Positions 44,001 through 52,540 of a stretch of 64,000 nucleotides of DNA are shown here, piece by piece. The number at the start of each line of letters is the position of its first letter. The stretch's first letter is position 1. The notes beneath the pieces are model-generated. The model saw only the letters and a program-made list of their open reading frames with translations. It did no database searches and was not told where the DNA came from. Made by a program: the position numbers and the translations under genes. The stretch is from Flavobacteriales bacterium (GTDB lineage Bacteria; Bacteroidota; Bacteroidia; Flavobacteriales_F; PHOS-HE28), in assembly GCA_016712535.1 (NCBI GenBank), contig JADJQW010000004.1, forward strand, positions 310,001 to 374,000, in the 5' to 3' direction.

Positions 44001-47000
44001 TCGTAGTAGTTGGCATCGAGGTCGTTGCCGATCCGCACGAACACGGTGACGTCTCCGTAGGTGAGCGGGTTATTGGGGTCGCTGCTCTCGGCGTGGATGA
44101 ACATGCGCATCTTCTTATAGCTGCGGATGTCGAAGCTCACGTTGCGGAATGCGCCGCGCGCATCGCCGTCGCGCAGGTTGCACACCTGCAGCTGCAGGCT
44201 CTGCTCGTTCAGGTTGCGCAGGTTGGCGCTGGCCACGTCAACCTCTTTGTTGATGCCCGGCGGGAGCACGTAGTTGATCGGGTAGCGCGATCCGTTCTCC
44301 TCGATGTTCACCGCCGCCACGTTGAAGGTGGTGGGGTCGTTATCGACGGCGGGCACTTCCTGGGGCGAGAGCAATGAGCTGGCGTACTTGCGCCATTCGC
44401 CGCGCACGAATTCCAATCGCGCGAAGCGCAGGGTGGCCTGCTGCTGCCAGCCCTGCAGGTACATGCGCATGAAGCGGATGCTGCGGAAGTCCTGGATGCC
44501 GTTCACCCGCGCCGTGGGCTGGCGTACCGGAATCTTGAACTGGTACCAGTACACCCGCTTGGTGCCGGCCGGCGTGCTGGCATCGGCCTCGATGCGGTCG
44601 GTGATGAAATTGCGGCCCACCACCATGTCCTCCGGGCGCAGCGGCAGCGCGTAGTGGAAGTAGCTCTCGCCCTCGGCCAGGTTCTGGTCCAGGTTGATGT
44701 CCTCCGTGGTGGGGATCACCGTTTGCTGGGTGGGGTAGTTCTCCGGGCTGTCCTCGTCGGTGACGCTGTTGCCCTCGGGGTTGTTGAAGCGCTTGTAGCG
44801 GTCGAGGATGCTGGCCTGCTGATTGTCGAGCGAGGTTCCGCGGAAGAACTGGTAATCGTCGTTGCTGGGGTCTGCTTGGATGCGGCTCAGGGCGTCCGGG
44901 TCCGAGACCGCGCCGGCCACGCCGTTCACATAGCTGCTGAAGAACTGCTGCTCGGTGCCCTGCAGTGCATCATTGAGGCTGCTGGGAAGGCCGTCCATGC
45001 CCAAGTCCTGGTACTTGTTGCTGTTGCTTTCCAGAAGAGCGAAGGCGTTCACCACGTTCTGGGTGGTGGGCACAACGCCCCACGCTGTCGGGTCGAAGGG
45101 CGCCGCCGCATCCTGCGCATCCTTGGGCAGCCCGTTCTCGAATGCCTTGCGACCATCGCGCAGGATGTCCTCGCTGATGTTGCCCAGATCGAGGTAGAGC
45201 GTGCCTCCGGTGGTGTTCTGGCTGTCCTCGTTGCTGCCATTGGGCGCTGCCTCGCTGAAGGGGTCCATCAGCCAGAACTGGATGCTCTCGATGTTGCTGC
45301 TCTCGAAGTCGGTGGTGGTGATCCGCCGCATGATCCCCGCCCAGTTGTTCTCCGGATCGTTGAAGGAGCCGTCCGGATTGAGCCGGTCCGCATCCTCATA
45401 GTAGTTGTAAGGCCCGCGCTCATTCGGGTAGTAGGTGAGGTCGAGCACAGGGATGTTGTTCGGAGTGCCGGCGGGGAGCTGGCGGAAGGGGAACACCTCG
45501 TTCTCCAGCACTTCGCGCATGCGGTGATCGCTGCGCATGGCCACGCCGGACTGCCCGGCGATGTGCGAAGGGGTGAGGTTGTTGTTGCGGAAGAAGAGCG
45601 GATCGATCACGTACCAGCTGAGCTGCGCGCGGCGGAATCCGTTCCGCAGATCGTTGACGTATTGGCCCTCATCGAACAGGTCGGGCAGGCCTTGCGGCGT
45701 GCTGGCATGGAACCATAGGCTCTGGGTGCGCAGGTCGATGGTGCTCACGCTGCCCTCGAAGTCGTCGATATAGCTCGTGCCCGCGTTCCCGATGGCGCGG
45801 CTGTGGCCGGGGATCAGGTAGGCGCCCTCGATGCTGGCATTCACGCTGCTCTCTTGCTTCGTGGCGAAGAAGGGCAGCTTGTCCACCACGTTGGTGAGCC
45901 ATTGCGATTTGCTCTGCCAGTTGGCGTCGAGGCCAACGATGGTGTTGGCGATGGGCTCTTCGCCGGCGTTCACCTTCTGCGTGAGCGGACGCTCATACAG
46001 GTTCATGATGGTGCCGCCGATCACGAAGTCCTTGTTGATGGTGTAGTCGAAGCGAGCACCAGCCAGCGTGCGCGTCTGGATGCTGAAGAGCGAGTTGCTC
46101 TCGAGAGCGATGTTCACAGGCGTGCCGCTCTCGAGGATCCCTTGGTTGAGGATGCGCACGCGCCCGAGGTTGTAATCCACGGTGTAGTCCTGGTTCTCCA
46201 CCAGGCGCACGCCGCCGGCGGTGACCACCACGCTGCCCTGCGGGATGTTCACGCTATTGAGGTTGATCACGTCGCTGCTGGCGCTGCGGTAACTGCCCTT
46301 CAGCTTGAAGCGGTTGAGCTCGGGGATGTTCTGCGCGGCGATCTTGGTGCTGTCGTAGAGCTGCTGGTACACGATCGTCTTGCGGATCGCTTCCGGCTGC
46401 ACCGGGCTGGCCGGGTTCGGCCCGATGAGCTGCTGGTCCAGATAACTGCCGAAGGGCTCGAGCACCGGGAAGAAGATGCGGCCGTTCTGCGTGTTGATGG
46501 TGCCGCCATTGGTGGCCGCGCCGTCGATGAAGTCGAACCAGCCATCGGGATTGGGCGCGTTGTTCGGGTCCAAGCGGTCCAGGCCCACGGTCTGGATCAG
46601 CGGGATCTGATCGACAGGCGCTCGAGGGATGTAGTTGATATCGACGCCGGTGACGGGGTTGTTGTACACCACGTCCAGGCGGAAGTTCTCCCGGTTCACC
46701 TGGAAGGCGCCCAAGGAGTACACGTTCTTCATCATCAAGTCCCATAGCGGAATGCGCGGGTTGGTGATGGTGGCCTTCAGCAAACGGAGGATCAGCGCGT
46801 CGGGCGGGCTGATGCCGTCGGTGCTGAACTCGCCCACCTGGAAGGTCTGGCCATCGAGGGTGTACTGGTAGGCCACCGCCAGCACCTCATCATTGTTGAG
46901 CTGCTGGTTCAGGGTGATGAAGCCCAAACGCATGTTCAGCGTGTATTCGTTCTGGTTGAGCAGCCGCGCGCTCTCAAGCTTCTCGAAATGGCGCGCGGGC

Positions 47001-48298
47001 AACAGGCCCAGCGCTTGCAGGGCGCCGCTGGCGTTCACGAAGCTGCGGATGCCGGCATTGGTGCTCACGGCGCCATACAGGTTGTTCGCGGCGTTGTCCG
47101 CTGCGGTTCCGGGGTTGTCGATCAGCAGTCCGGGGGGCATGTCGTTGCTGACGCGGCCCGCATCGCGGCTGGCCTGGCTGGCGTCCTCGCCCAGGTCGGT
47201 GAATGCCACCACGTTGCGGTTCTGGTTGAAGTCCTGCCGCAGGTTGGTCACCCAGACCTCCACGCGAGTGACCATCACGCCGCTGTTCACGGTGGGCAGC
47301 GTGCGCAGGGCGGCTTCGTATTGGTCGCGGAAGGCGTAGCTGAGGAAGTAGTGCTTGTTGGCCTCGTACTCGTCGGTCTTGATATCGAAGTTGGTGGTCT
47401 GCGCGCCGCCTTGGGTCTGCACGTTCCGGCGCTGGCCCTTCTCCTGGCTGAAGATCCCTGTGGCGGTGAGGCGGCCGAACTTCAATTGGGTCTTGATGCC
47501 GAAGAGGCTCTGGCTGCCCTGGATCAGGGTGCCCCGCAGGGGCAGGCTCACATTGCCGGCCTCGATCTTCTGGATGATCTCGTCCTCGTACCCGGTGTAG
47601 TCGAGCTTCACCTGGTTCTCGAAATCGAAGGTCGCCTGCGTGTTGTAGTTCGTGGTGATCTTCAGCTTCTCGCCGATGTTGCCCACGAGGTTGAGCTGGA
47701 TGCGCTGGTCGAAGTTGAAGGTGGTGATGCGCCGCTGCTGGATCGGGATCCGTGGATTGTCCGTGCGGCTCACGTTCAGGCCGAAGATGATCTCTGCGGA
47801 GCCGCGCGGCTTGATGTCGATGGTGTTGCCGCCGAAGATCCGATCGAACACCTTGCCGCGCACCTTCAGCGCGGGGATCATGCGCTTCTTCGCGCTCTCG
47901 CTCTCCTCTTCCACCTTGTTCAGCCAGAAGGTCTGGATGGATTGCTCCATGTCGTAATTGAGGTACTCCTCGAGGGAGAGGCTCATGGGCGGCCGGTAGT
48001 CGAAGCTCCCGCCCACGCTGCTGTTCACGATGTACTGGCCCGTCACGGGGTCGTAGATCACATCATTCTGGATGTTGGCAGGGTCGCCCAGATTCACCAG
48101 GCCCGAACTGCCTGCGCCCGGCGCAGTGGGATCCGTGATCGGGTACACGAGATCCACTTCCGGCGTATCCACCTGGAGCACCAATCCGGCTTCAGCGTCA
48201 GCACCCGCCAGCAGCAGCGCGAGCGCAAGCAAGCCGCGCAGAGCGATCATGGGCTTCGCGAAGAGCGGAAAGGAAAGGAGATGCACGGCCCGGCTCAC
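41027..48298 (-). CDS. sprA: SprA, outer-membrane translocon of the type IX secretion system (2423 aa)
   Basis: The very large outer-membrane beta-barrel through which T9SS cargo and gliding adhesins leave the cell. A signal segment (MIALRGLLALALLLAGADA) starts at the in-frame ATG at 48250, but the ATG at 48298 overlaps ruvA by 4 nt. Recognisable SprA stretches include YRPPMSLSLEEYLNYDMEQS near the N-terminus, several TTNYNTQATFDFENQVKLDY-type strands, and a beta-rich C-terminus ending NFGISLRFTLTE. The length is like that of Flavobacterium johnsoniae SprA (about 2400 aa, from memory). It is the export route for the nine sorting-domain proteins in this window. Confidence 0.96.
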   Translation of the reverse strand: MSRAVHLLSFPLFAKPMIALRGLLALALLLAGADAEAGLVLQVDTPEVDLVYPITDPTAPGAGSSGLVNLGDPANIQNDVIYDPVTGQYIVNSSVGGSFDYRPPMSLSLEEYLNYDMEQSIQTFWLNKVEEESESAKKRMIPALKVRGKVFDRIFGGNTIDIKPRGSAEIIFGLNVSRTDNPRIPIQQRRITTFNFDQRIQLNLVGNIGEKLKITTNYNTQATFDFENQVKLDYTGYEDEIIQKIEAGNVSLPLRGTLIQGSQSLFGIKTQLKFGRLTATGIFSQEKGQRRNVQTQGGAQTTNFDIKTDEYEANKHYFLSYAFRDQYEAALRTLPTVNSGVMVTRVEVWVTNLRQDFNQNRNVVAFTDLGEDASQASRDAGRVSNDMPPGLLIDNPGTAADNAANNLYGAVSTNAGIRSFVNASGALQALGLLPARHFEKLESARLLNQNEYTLNMRLGFITLNQQLNNDEVLAVAYQYTLDGQTFQVGEFSTDGISPPDALILRLLKATITNPRIPLWDLMMKNVYSLGAFQVNRENFRLDVVYNNPVTGVDINYIPRAPVDQIPLIQTVGLDRLDPNNAPNPDGWFDFIDGAATNGGTINTQNGRIFFPVLEPFGSYLDQQLIGPNPASPVQPEAIRKTIVYQQLYDSTKIAAQNIPELNRFKLKGSYRSASSDVINLNSVNIPQGSVVVTAGGVRLVENQDYTVDYNLGRVRILNQGILESGTPVNIALESNSLFSIQTRTLAGARFDYTINKDFVIGGTIMNLYERPLTQKVNAGEEPIANTIVGLDANWQSKSQWLTNVVDKLPFFATKQESSVNASIEGAYLIPGHSRAIGNAGTSYIDDFEGSVSTIDLRTQSLWFHASTPQGLPDLFDEGQYVNDLRNGFRRAQLSWYVIDPLFFRNNNLTPSHIAGQSGVAMRSDHRMREVLENEVFPFRQLPAGTPNNIPVLDLTYYPNERGPYNYYEDADRLNPDGSFNDPENNWAGIMRRITTTDFESSNIESIQFWLMDPFSEAAPNGSNEDSQNTTGGTLYLDLGNISEDILRDGRKAFENGLPKDAQDAAAPFDPTAWGVVPTTQNVVNAFALLESNSNKYQDLGMDGLPSSLNDALQGTEQQFFSSYVNGVAGAVSDPDALSRIQADPSNDDYQFFRGTSLDNQQASILDRYKRFNNPEGNSVTDEDSPENYPTQQTVIPTTEDINLDQNLAEGESYFHYALPLRPEDMVVGRNFITDRIEADASTPAGTKRVYWYQFKIPVRQPTARVNGIQDFRSIRFMRMYLQGWQQQATLRFARLEFVRGEWRKYASSLLSPQEVPAVDNDPTTFNVAAVNIEENGSRYPINYVLPPGINKEVDVASANLRNLNEQSLQLQVCNLRDGDARGAFRNVSFDIRSYKKMRMFIHAESSDPNNPLTYGDVTVFVRIGNDLDANYYEYEVPVAISTPFNNDPYNVWPEVNDMVIEFAKLNDLKIQRDQSAFPRNLRYQGADGDRRVFIKGSPNLSQLRSIMIGIRNPGKDGEEANPYGPDNGLAKCAEVWVNELRLTDFDQRGGWAAIARVNAQLADLGTVSVAGNYSTPFWGSIDKRVSERQRETKYGIDVAANLEMGKFLPESTKLRVPLYLGYSEQVSNPQFDPLNPDIEWNDATRALTPDERRQRLKASRTYTRRRSMNLTNVRKERGEGKKERAWDVENLALTYSYTDQEYFDVNTAFENTRTYRGSIAYQFAPKPLAIEPFKDIGLIGKTKWLKLLKDFNVNLGFKQINLRTSMDRMYLERLVRPNPDIESLPPRPTYNKNFNWVSQYGFKYDITKSLKVDFNANNMAVVGETPGRVKPKEVDEYALWKDSVLTSLQQWGEVTRYDHTTAITYTLPFDKLPLTDWITSNAGYTAGYQWDRAPFTQDTLGNTVQNSRNLSLNSQLNFVSLYNKSKWLKKINDKAKRPAARPQTAPARGGAAPKPEDDKKEPKEKFNVLENLARMLMALRTGSFTYSQTNGTLLPGYGRTTNIIGMDNFGAPGLGFVLGQQNDDLNGDQVRDFARTAAANGWLVQNESIFNPYTTTRNENITARLSLEPFKGMRIELNANRTSARSTRSFFRWNEDLGSYVNDNPNETGSFSVSMLTWRTAFKRDDGNAVNQVFNELLTNRQVISGRLGATNPESVLDTTGYFTGYGSTNQDVVIPAFIAAYTGRSASSVNLNPFKQAPMPNWDITYDGLTKMEPFSKWFRTFTLKNSYRSTFSVASYQTNLLYVPGANAVDAAGNYIPQRQIMAVTMQEAMRPLIGFDATLKNGLLAKVEHNRDRNLSLGLTNYQVTETRGKEYVVGTGYRFKNVKLPFSVGDKKPNSDLNIRVDLSIRENVTVIRQMEQRLNQITAGQRVLSIKTSADYVLNERLNVRLFYDRVVNKPLITTSFPSANSNFGISLRFTLTE

Positions 48299-48906
48299 AG
48301 GTTCTTCAATGTCAGCTTGATCAACTCTTCCAGTTGCGGAGGTTCCGATCCGCGCTCGCTCAGCACGCCTTGCAGGGCCCGTTCAGCCTTCGCGCGGTCC
48401 ATGCCGAGCGAGACCAGCGCCGATAACGCCTCGGCCCGCAGCGTATTGCCCGACCCGGCTGGCAGGCCTGAAGGCAAGGCCGCTCCGCCCAGGCCCAATT
48501 TGCCCTGCAGCTCTCCGATGATGCGCTGAGCCAGCTTCGGCCCGATTCCCTTGATTCCTTTCAGTGCGCCTTCATCGCCGAGGATGATCGATGAGCGCAC
48601 ATCGTCGGCGCTGCGGGCACTCATGATCGCCAGGGCCAAAGTGGCGCTCACCCCTTGCACCTCGATCAGCTTGCGGAACAGCTGCCGTTCATCTGCCTGG
48701 CGGAAGCCGAATAGCCGGTGCTCGCTTTGCCCGGAACGAACATCGACGCTCACGCTGTAGTGGATGAACAACCGGCAGTTGCCGCGTGTTGGGAGATGAA
48801 CCATGACGGTTGCTGGCAGATGCACGAGGTAGCCCACCCCATGGCAATCGATGACGGCATGGTCGATTCCACGCTCCAATAGCTCTCCGTTCAGGCTGTC
48901 GATCAT
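48295..48906 (-). CDS. ruvA: Holliday junction branch migration protein RuvA (203 aa)
   Basis: Binds Holliday junctions and loads RuvB for branch migration during recombination repair. The N-terminal OB-fold is visible (GVGYLVHLPATVMVHLP, HYSVSVDVRSGQSEHRLFGF), then the helix-hairpin-helix motifs (KLIEVQGVSATLALAIM; LKGIKGIGPKLAQRIIGEL) and the C-terminal RuvB-binding helices (EALSALVSLGMDRAKAERAL). It overlaps sprA by 4 nt, so sprA may be translationally coupled to this DNA-repair gene. Confidence 0.97.
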   Translation of the reverse strand: MIDSLNGELLERGIDHAVIDCHGVGYLVHLPATVMVHLPTRGNCRLFIHYSVSVDVRSGQSEHRLFGFRQADERQLFRKLIEVQGVSATLALAIMSARSADDVRSSIILGDEGALKGIKGIGPKLAQRIIGELQGKLGLGGAALPSGLPAGSGNTLRAEALSALVSLGMDRAKAERALQGVLSERGSEPPQLEELIKLTLKNL

Positions 48907-48999
48907 CCTGTCCCTTCGTGCACGTATGGGATCCTACAAAGGGGGTAAAGTGGTATCGATCGGCTGCGGGTTCTCCGGAGGGGGCCGGAATGAAGGGCC

Positions 49000-49007
49000 C
49001 GAAAATA
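49000..49007 (-). promoter_or_regulatory. Putative -7 promoter box of ruvA-sprA
   Basis: The minus strand reads TATTTTCG followed by GGCCC. It would give a leader of about 87 nt before the ruvA ATG. Confidence 0.4.
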
Positions 49008-49046
49008 GGTGGCCCAAGCCGAACAGCGCACTCGATGATCATTGGA

Positions 49047-49054
49047 TAAACTTG
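49047..49054 (+). promoter_or_regulatory. Putative -7 promoter box of the sirtuin gene
   Basis: TAAACTTG with its first base 12 nt before the ATG at 49059, which suggests a leaderless mRNA. Confidence 0.4.
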
Positions 49055-49058
49055 CCGC

Positions 49059-49757
49059 ATGGGCCGTGAGCGCATCGTCGTCTTCACGGGGGCCGGGGTC
49101 AGTGCCGAGAGCGGGTTGCGCACCTTCCGCGATAGCGGTGGCCTTTGGGAGCAGCACCGTGTGGAGGAGGTAGCAACACCGGAGGCTTGGCGACGCGACC
49201 CGGCCTTGGTGCTTCGCTTCTATGATGAGCGCCGAGCGCAGGTGCTCGCCGCCCAGCCCAATGCGGCGCATTCGGCCATTGCGCGATTGCAGGAGCGCTT
49301 CGATGTCATGGTGATTACCCAGAACATCGATGACCTTCATGAGCGGGCAGGGAGCACGCAGGTTCTGCATCTGCATGGCGAAATCCTGCTGGCCCGCAGC
49401 ACGGCTGACCCCACCTTGGTCACCCGCATCAACGGGCCGTCACTACGTTTGGGCGACATGTGCGCGCTGGGATCCCAACTTCGCCCGCACATCGTGTGGT
49501 TCGGTGAAGCCGTGCCGATGATGGAGAGGGCGACCGATGAAATGTCCCGTGCCAACCGCGTGCTGGTGGTGGGCACATCACTCCATGTCTACCCCGCAGC
49601 AGGCTTGGTGCACCACGCCCCCCGTTCGGCTTCGATGGTCCTGGTTGACCCCCAAGCCGTTGGACTGAACCGTATGGGCGCGCGCATCATCCGAGCATCG
49701 GCCACTGAAGGCGTGCCTGGAATCGCCGAGGAATGGCTGATTGAGCCTAGCGCGTGA
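49059..49757 (+). CDS. cobB: NAD-dependent protein deacylase, class III sirtuin (232 aa)
   Basis: Removes acyl groups from protein lysines using NAD+. Sirtuin motifs are clear: GAGVSAESG (11-19), TQNID (88-92) and the catalytic His at 106 (HLHG). Tyr55 and Arg58 in RFYDERR fit the Tyr-x-x-Arg signature of SIRT5/CobB-type enzymes, which prefer succinyl or malonyl groups. The four zinc-binding Cys of many sirtuins are missing, as in other short bacterial forms. The last 11 bp overlap the convergent T9SS gene at 49747-50499. Confidence 0.93.
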   Translation: MGRERIVVFTGAGVSAESGLRTFRDSGGLWEQHRVEEVATPEAWRRDPALVLRFYDERRAQVLAAQPNAAHSAIARLQERFDVMVITQNIDDLHERAGSTQVLHLHGEILLARSTADPTLVTRINGPSLRLGDMCALGSQLRPHIVWFGEAVPMMERATDEMSRANRVLVVGTSLHVYPAAGLVHHAPRSASMVLVDPQAVGLNRMGARIIRASATEGVPGIAEEWLIEPSA

Positions 49758-50499
49758 CCACCACCCGGCGCGTTGCCAAGGTCGCGCCATTGCGCTCGAT
49801 GCTCACGAAGTACACGCCTGGGGTCCACTCACTAGTGGGCAGGAGCACACGATTCTGTTGGGCACTGAGCGCTAAGCGGCGCACGGCCCCACCGAGCATA
49901 TCGTAAGCCACCACCTGTGTGCCAGCAGAGGCGCGGTCCATGCTCACTTCAAGCTGCACATCGTTGCCGCTTGTGGGGTTCGGGTAAGCCAGGATCTGCG
50001 CTGCAGGCTTGCTGGATTCTTCAATTCCCACAGCCGTCGCTTCGAAGCGGATATCGACATACACCGTATCCGTAGGCGCCGCAGTGTTGTACCACACGTA
50101 CCGGTACGTGCTGATTCCGGCGTTCCCGAGCGGCACATGGTAGGCGTGGAAGTTGTCCAATGTTGCGCCAGGCGCCATAGGCAGCATCGCCTCTTGACCG
50201 GCGCTCCAGAACGGCAAGGTGCCTGCTGGGATCGCGTCGTAGCAGACACCCCAGCAGAAGTAATTCTGCGTGCCGGCCTGCGCGCTCAGCTCATAGCGTT
50301 TCACGTTCACGTTGATCGACGTGCTGCCGTTGCGAGCGGTGAACAGACTGCTGGTTAGCAGCGCCGCGTTCGCATCACCGGTCACAGTGACCATTTGCCC
50401 GTTCACTACTTGGCTTTGGCTGTTGGTGACGTTGATAATCTGGGCCTGTGCTCCAAGGGAGGCGATGAGCAGGGCGAAAACGGTGTATCGTGCATTCAT
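49747..50499 (-). CDS. Small T9SS type A sorting-domain protein (250 aa)
   Basis: A secreted protein with signal peptide MNARYTVFALLIASLGAQAQ. It has a ~130-residue beta-rich middle with two Cys (YFCWGVCYDAIP) and a C-terminal type A sorting signal (YPNPTSGNDVQLEV to TRRVVVTR). No catalytic family is recognised. Its tail overlaps the sirtuin gene by 11 bp in convergent orientation. A perfect -7 box (TACATTTG) lies 48 bp upstream of the ATG. Confidence 0.85.
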   Translation of the reverse strand: MNARYTVFALLIASLGAQAQIINVTNSQSQVVNGQMVTVTGDANAALLTSSLFTARNGSTSINVNVKRYELSAQAGTQNYFCWGVCYDAIPAGTLPFWSAGQEAMLPMAPGATLDNFHAYHVPLGNAGISTYRYVWYNTAAPTDTVYVDIRFEATAVGIEESSKPAAQILAYPNPTSGNDVQLEVSMDRASAGTQVVAYDMLGGAVRRLALSAQQNRVLLPTSEWTPGVYFVSIERNGATLATRRVVVTR

Positions 50500-50539
50500 G
50501 CGGCTCGTGATTCGTTGCTTCCTCGTCCGGGTGCGGCCT

Positions 50540-50547
50540 CAAATGTA
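50540..50547 (-). promoter_or_regulatory. Putative -7 promoter box of 49747-50499
   Basis: The minus strand reads TACATTTG, a full match to TAnnTTTG. It lies 40-48 bp before the ATG. The rest of the 229-bp divergent gap to 50729 shows no other clear signal. Confidence 0.5.
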
Positions 50548-50728
50548 CCAGACTCTTGGTCCATGGGATGGCAATTAGGTTGTTCCTTGCAACTGGATAG
50601 GATCCCAACGAAAAACCGATCGAGGACCTTGGACCTCTGCACAATGCCGACTACGTTTGGCCTCCCTGAAATAAGGCTCCCCTCAGTGGAGGAGTTTTCA
50701 CCAACCCGCAACCAACAACCCTTAACTG

Positions 50729-52450
50729 ATGAAGAAGTCTTTACGCTTCGTTGCCATGGCCCTAGCGCTCGTGGCGTTCTCCAGCGCCCAAGCGCAATGC
50801 CCCACCGGGGAGACCCAAGTGACGGTGAGCGTTACCACTGACCAATGGGGCACGGAGACCACGTGGTCGCTTACCGGTTTGGGCGGCACGCCGGTGTACG
50901 CTTCGGGTGGTCCATACACGAATCTGGGTGCGGCTGGAACCACGGATCAGCCTTCGGTCAACGCTTGCGTGCCCGATGGGGTCGTGCTGGTGTTCACCAT
51001 GAACGATTCTTACGGTGATGGCATGTGCTGCGCATACGGCTCTGGCAGTTACAGCGTGACCGCTGGTGCTACAGCCCTGGCCGGCAACACGAACTTCACC
51101 GGTTCGCAGGACATCTCTTACTTCATCACCGGCGGCCAGAGCGCGCTCGACCTGGCACCGCTCTCGGTGAACCTTCCAGCCGTTGTGGCTCAGGGCAACG
51201 TGACCATCGGAGGCGTGGTTCGCAACTTCGGCAGCACGGCCATCACGGGCTTCACCCTGAACTACAGCGTCGATGGCGGCGCTACGGTCTCTGCGCCGAT
51301 CAGCGCCAACATCGCTCCGGCCTCTAACTATACGTTCTCGCACCCCACGGCATGGGCGGCCACCACGGGCAGCCATGTGATCAATGTTTGGACCAGCTCC
51401 CCGAACGGCGGCACCGATGGCAACGCAGCGAACGACCAGATGAGCACCACCGTCAGCGTTGCTTCGCAAAGCGTGCAGCGCAAAGTGCTCATCGAGGAAT
51501 TCACCAGCAGCACCTGTGCACCCTGCGCCAGCTATAACAACACGTTCGACCCGTTGCTCACCAGCTTGAGCACCAACACGGGATCCTCGAATATCGCTGC
51601 GGTGAAATACCAGATGAACTGGCCCAGCCCTGGCACCGACCCGAGCTACAATCCCGATGGCGTTACCCGCCGCACGTTCTATGGCGTGAGCGGTATCCCT
51701 GATGTGTTCCTCAATGGCGCCGCGATCCAGAATGCCTACGCGAACAACGCCACCAACCTGAACAATGAGGCTGCCTTGCCGGCCTTCTGCAGCATCGACC
51801 TTAATGCTTCGTACGCTGGGAACACCCTTACGGTGAATGCCACGGTGACCCCTCATGCGAATTTCGGGGCCAACCACAAGCTCTTCATCGTCGCAGTCGA
51901 GAGCTATTCTTACCAGGGCACCACGTCGCAGAACCAGTTCAAGCACGCCCAGCGCAAGATGCTCCCCAATGGCAGCGGGATCACCCTCACGACCCTGCAG
52001 GATGGCGTGGCCCAGAACTTCACCCAGAGCTACAACTTCACCCAAGGCGGCGTTGCTCAAGGCAACTACAACCTGTGGGGCCAGATCGCCAATGTGAAAG
52101 TGGTGGCCTTCGTGCAGAACACCTCCACCAAGCAGGTGCTGCAAGCCGCTTTCGTTGGCCAGCTCGCAGTGGGCGTCGATGAGGTCAACGCCCTCGATCG
52201 CCGCCTCACCCTGTTCCCGAACCCCACCGACGGCCTCATGAACCTGAGCTTCGACCTGCCCAGCGCCACCAACGTGCGCTTCCAAGTGCTCGATCTCGCG
52301 GGCCAGGAGGTGATGGTGGCCAACCGTGGCTTCGGCAGCGGCGAGCAGCGCCACGACCTTGACCTGAGCGCGCTTGCGAACGGCAGCTACATGGTGGTGG
52401 TGACCGCCGATGGCTTGACCGCCACCCGCAAAGTGACGGTGAGCAAGTAG
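50729..52450 (+). CDS. Omp28-like protein with T9SS type A sorting domain (573 aa)
   Basis: An outer-membrane or surface protein. Signal peptide MKKSLRFVAMALALVAFSSA; residues ~25-135 form a Cys-containing domain with NDSYGDGMCCAYGSGSY; an Ig-like domain follows (VVRNFGSTAITGFTLNYSVD). The Omp28 domain starts at about 253 with a thioredoxin-like VLIEEFTSSTCAPCASYN (Cys263 and Cys266), and the sorting signal begins FPNPTDGLMNLSF. Omp28 is a Bacteroidota family with a thioredoxin-like fold; its redox role is not established. It heads a four-gene cluster with a TlpA-like gene and a second Omp28. Confidence 0.88.
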   Translation: MKKSLRFVAMALALVAFSSAQAQCPTGETQVTVSVTTDQWGTETTWSLTGLGGTPVYASGGPYTNLGAAGTTDQPSVNACVPDGVVLVFTMNDSYGDGMCCAYGSGSYSVTAGATALAGNTNFTGSQDISYFITGGQSALDLAPLSVNLPAVVAQGNVTIGGVVRNFGSTAITGFTLNYSVDGGATVSAPISANIAPASNYTFSHPTAWAATTGSHVINVWTSSPNGGTDGNAANDQMSTTVSVASQSVQRKVLIEEFTSSTCAPCASYNNTFDPLLTSLSTNTGSSNIAAVKYQMNWPSPGTDPSYNPDGVTRRTFYGVSGIPDVFLNGAAIQNAYANNATNLNNEAALPAFCSIDLNASYAGNTLTVNATVTPHANFGANHKLFIVAVESYSYQGTTSQNQFKHAQRKMLPNGSGITLTTLQDGVAQNFTQSYNFTQGGVAQGNYNLWGQIANVKVVAFVQNTSTKQVLQAAFVGQLAVGVDEVNALDRRLTLFPNPTDGLMNLSFDLPSATNVRFQVLDLAGQEVMVANRGFGSGEQRHDLDLSALANGSYMVVVTADGLTATRKVTVSK

Positions 52451-52474
52451 CACATGAATTGACCTGACCGGGAG

Positions 52475-52514
52475 GGCCAGCGGCACGGCGCGATGATTGC
52501 GTTGGCCGCTGGCC
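52475..52514 (+). terminator. Stem-loop with perfect 10-bp stem after the Omp28 gene
   Basis: GGCCAGCGGC (52475-52484) pairs with GCCGCTGGCC (52505-52514) around a 20-nt loop, followed by TTTCAC. It could end or attenuate transcription before the TlpA-like gene at 52541. Confidence 0.55.
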
Positions 52515-52540
52515 TTTCACTTTGAGACCTGAATCACAAC

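Noticed and set aside
50762..52486. 574-codon minus-strand frame opposite the Omp28 gene
   Set aside because: Antisense shadow of a protein with signal peptide, Omp28 domain and sorting signal; no motif of its own.
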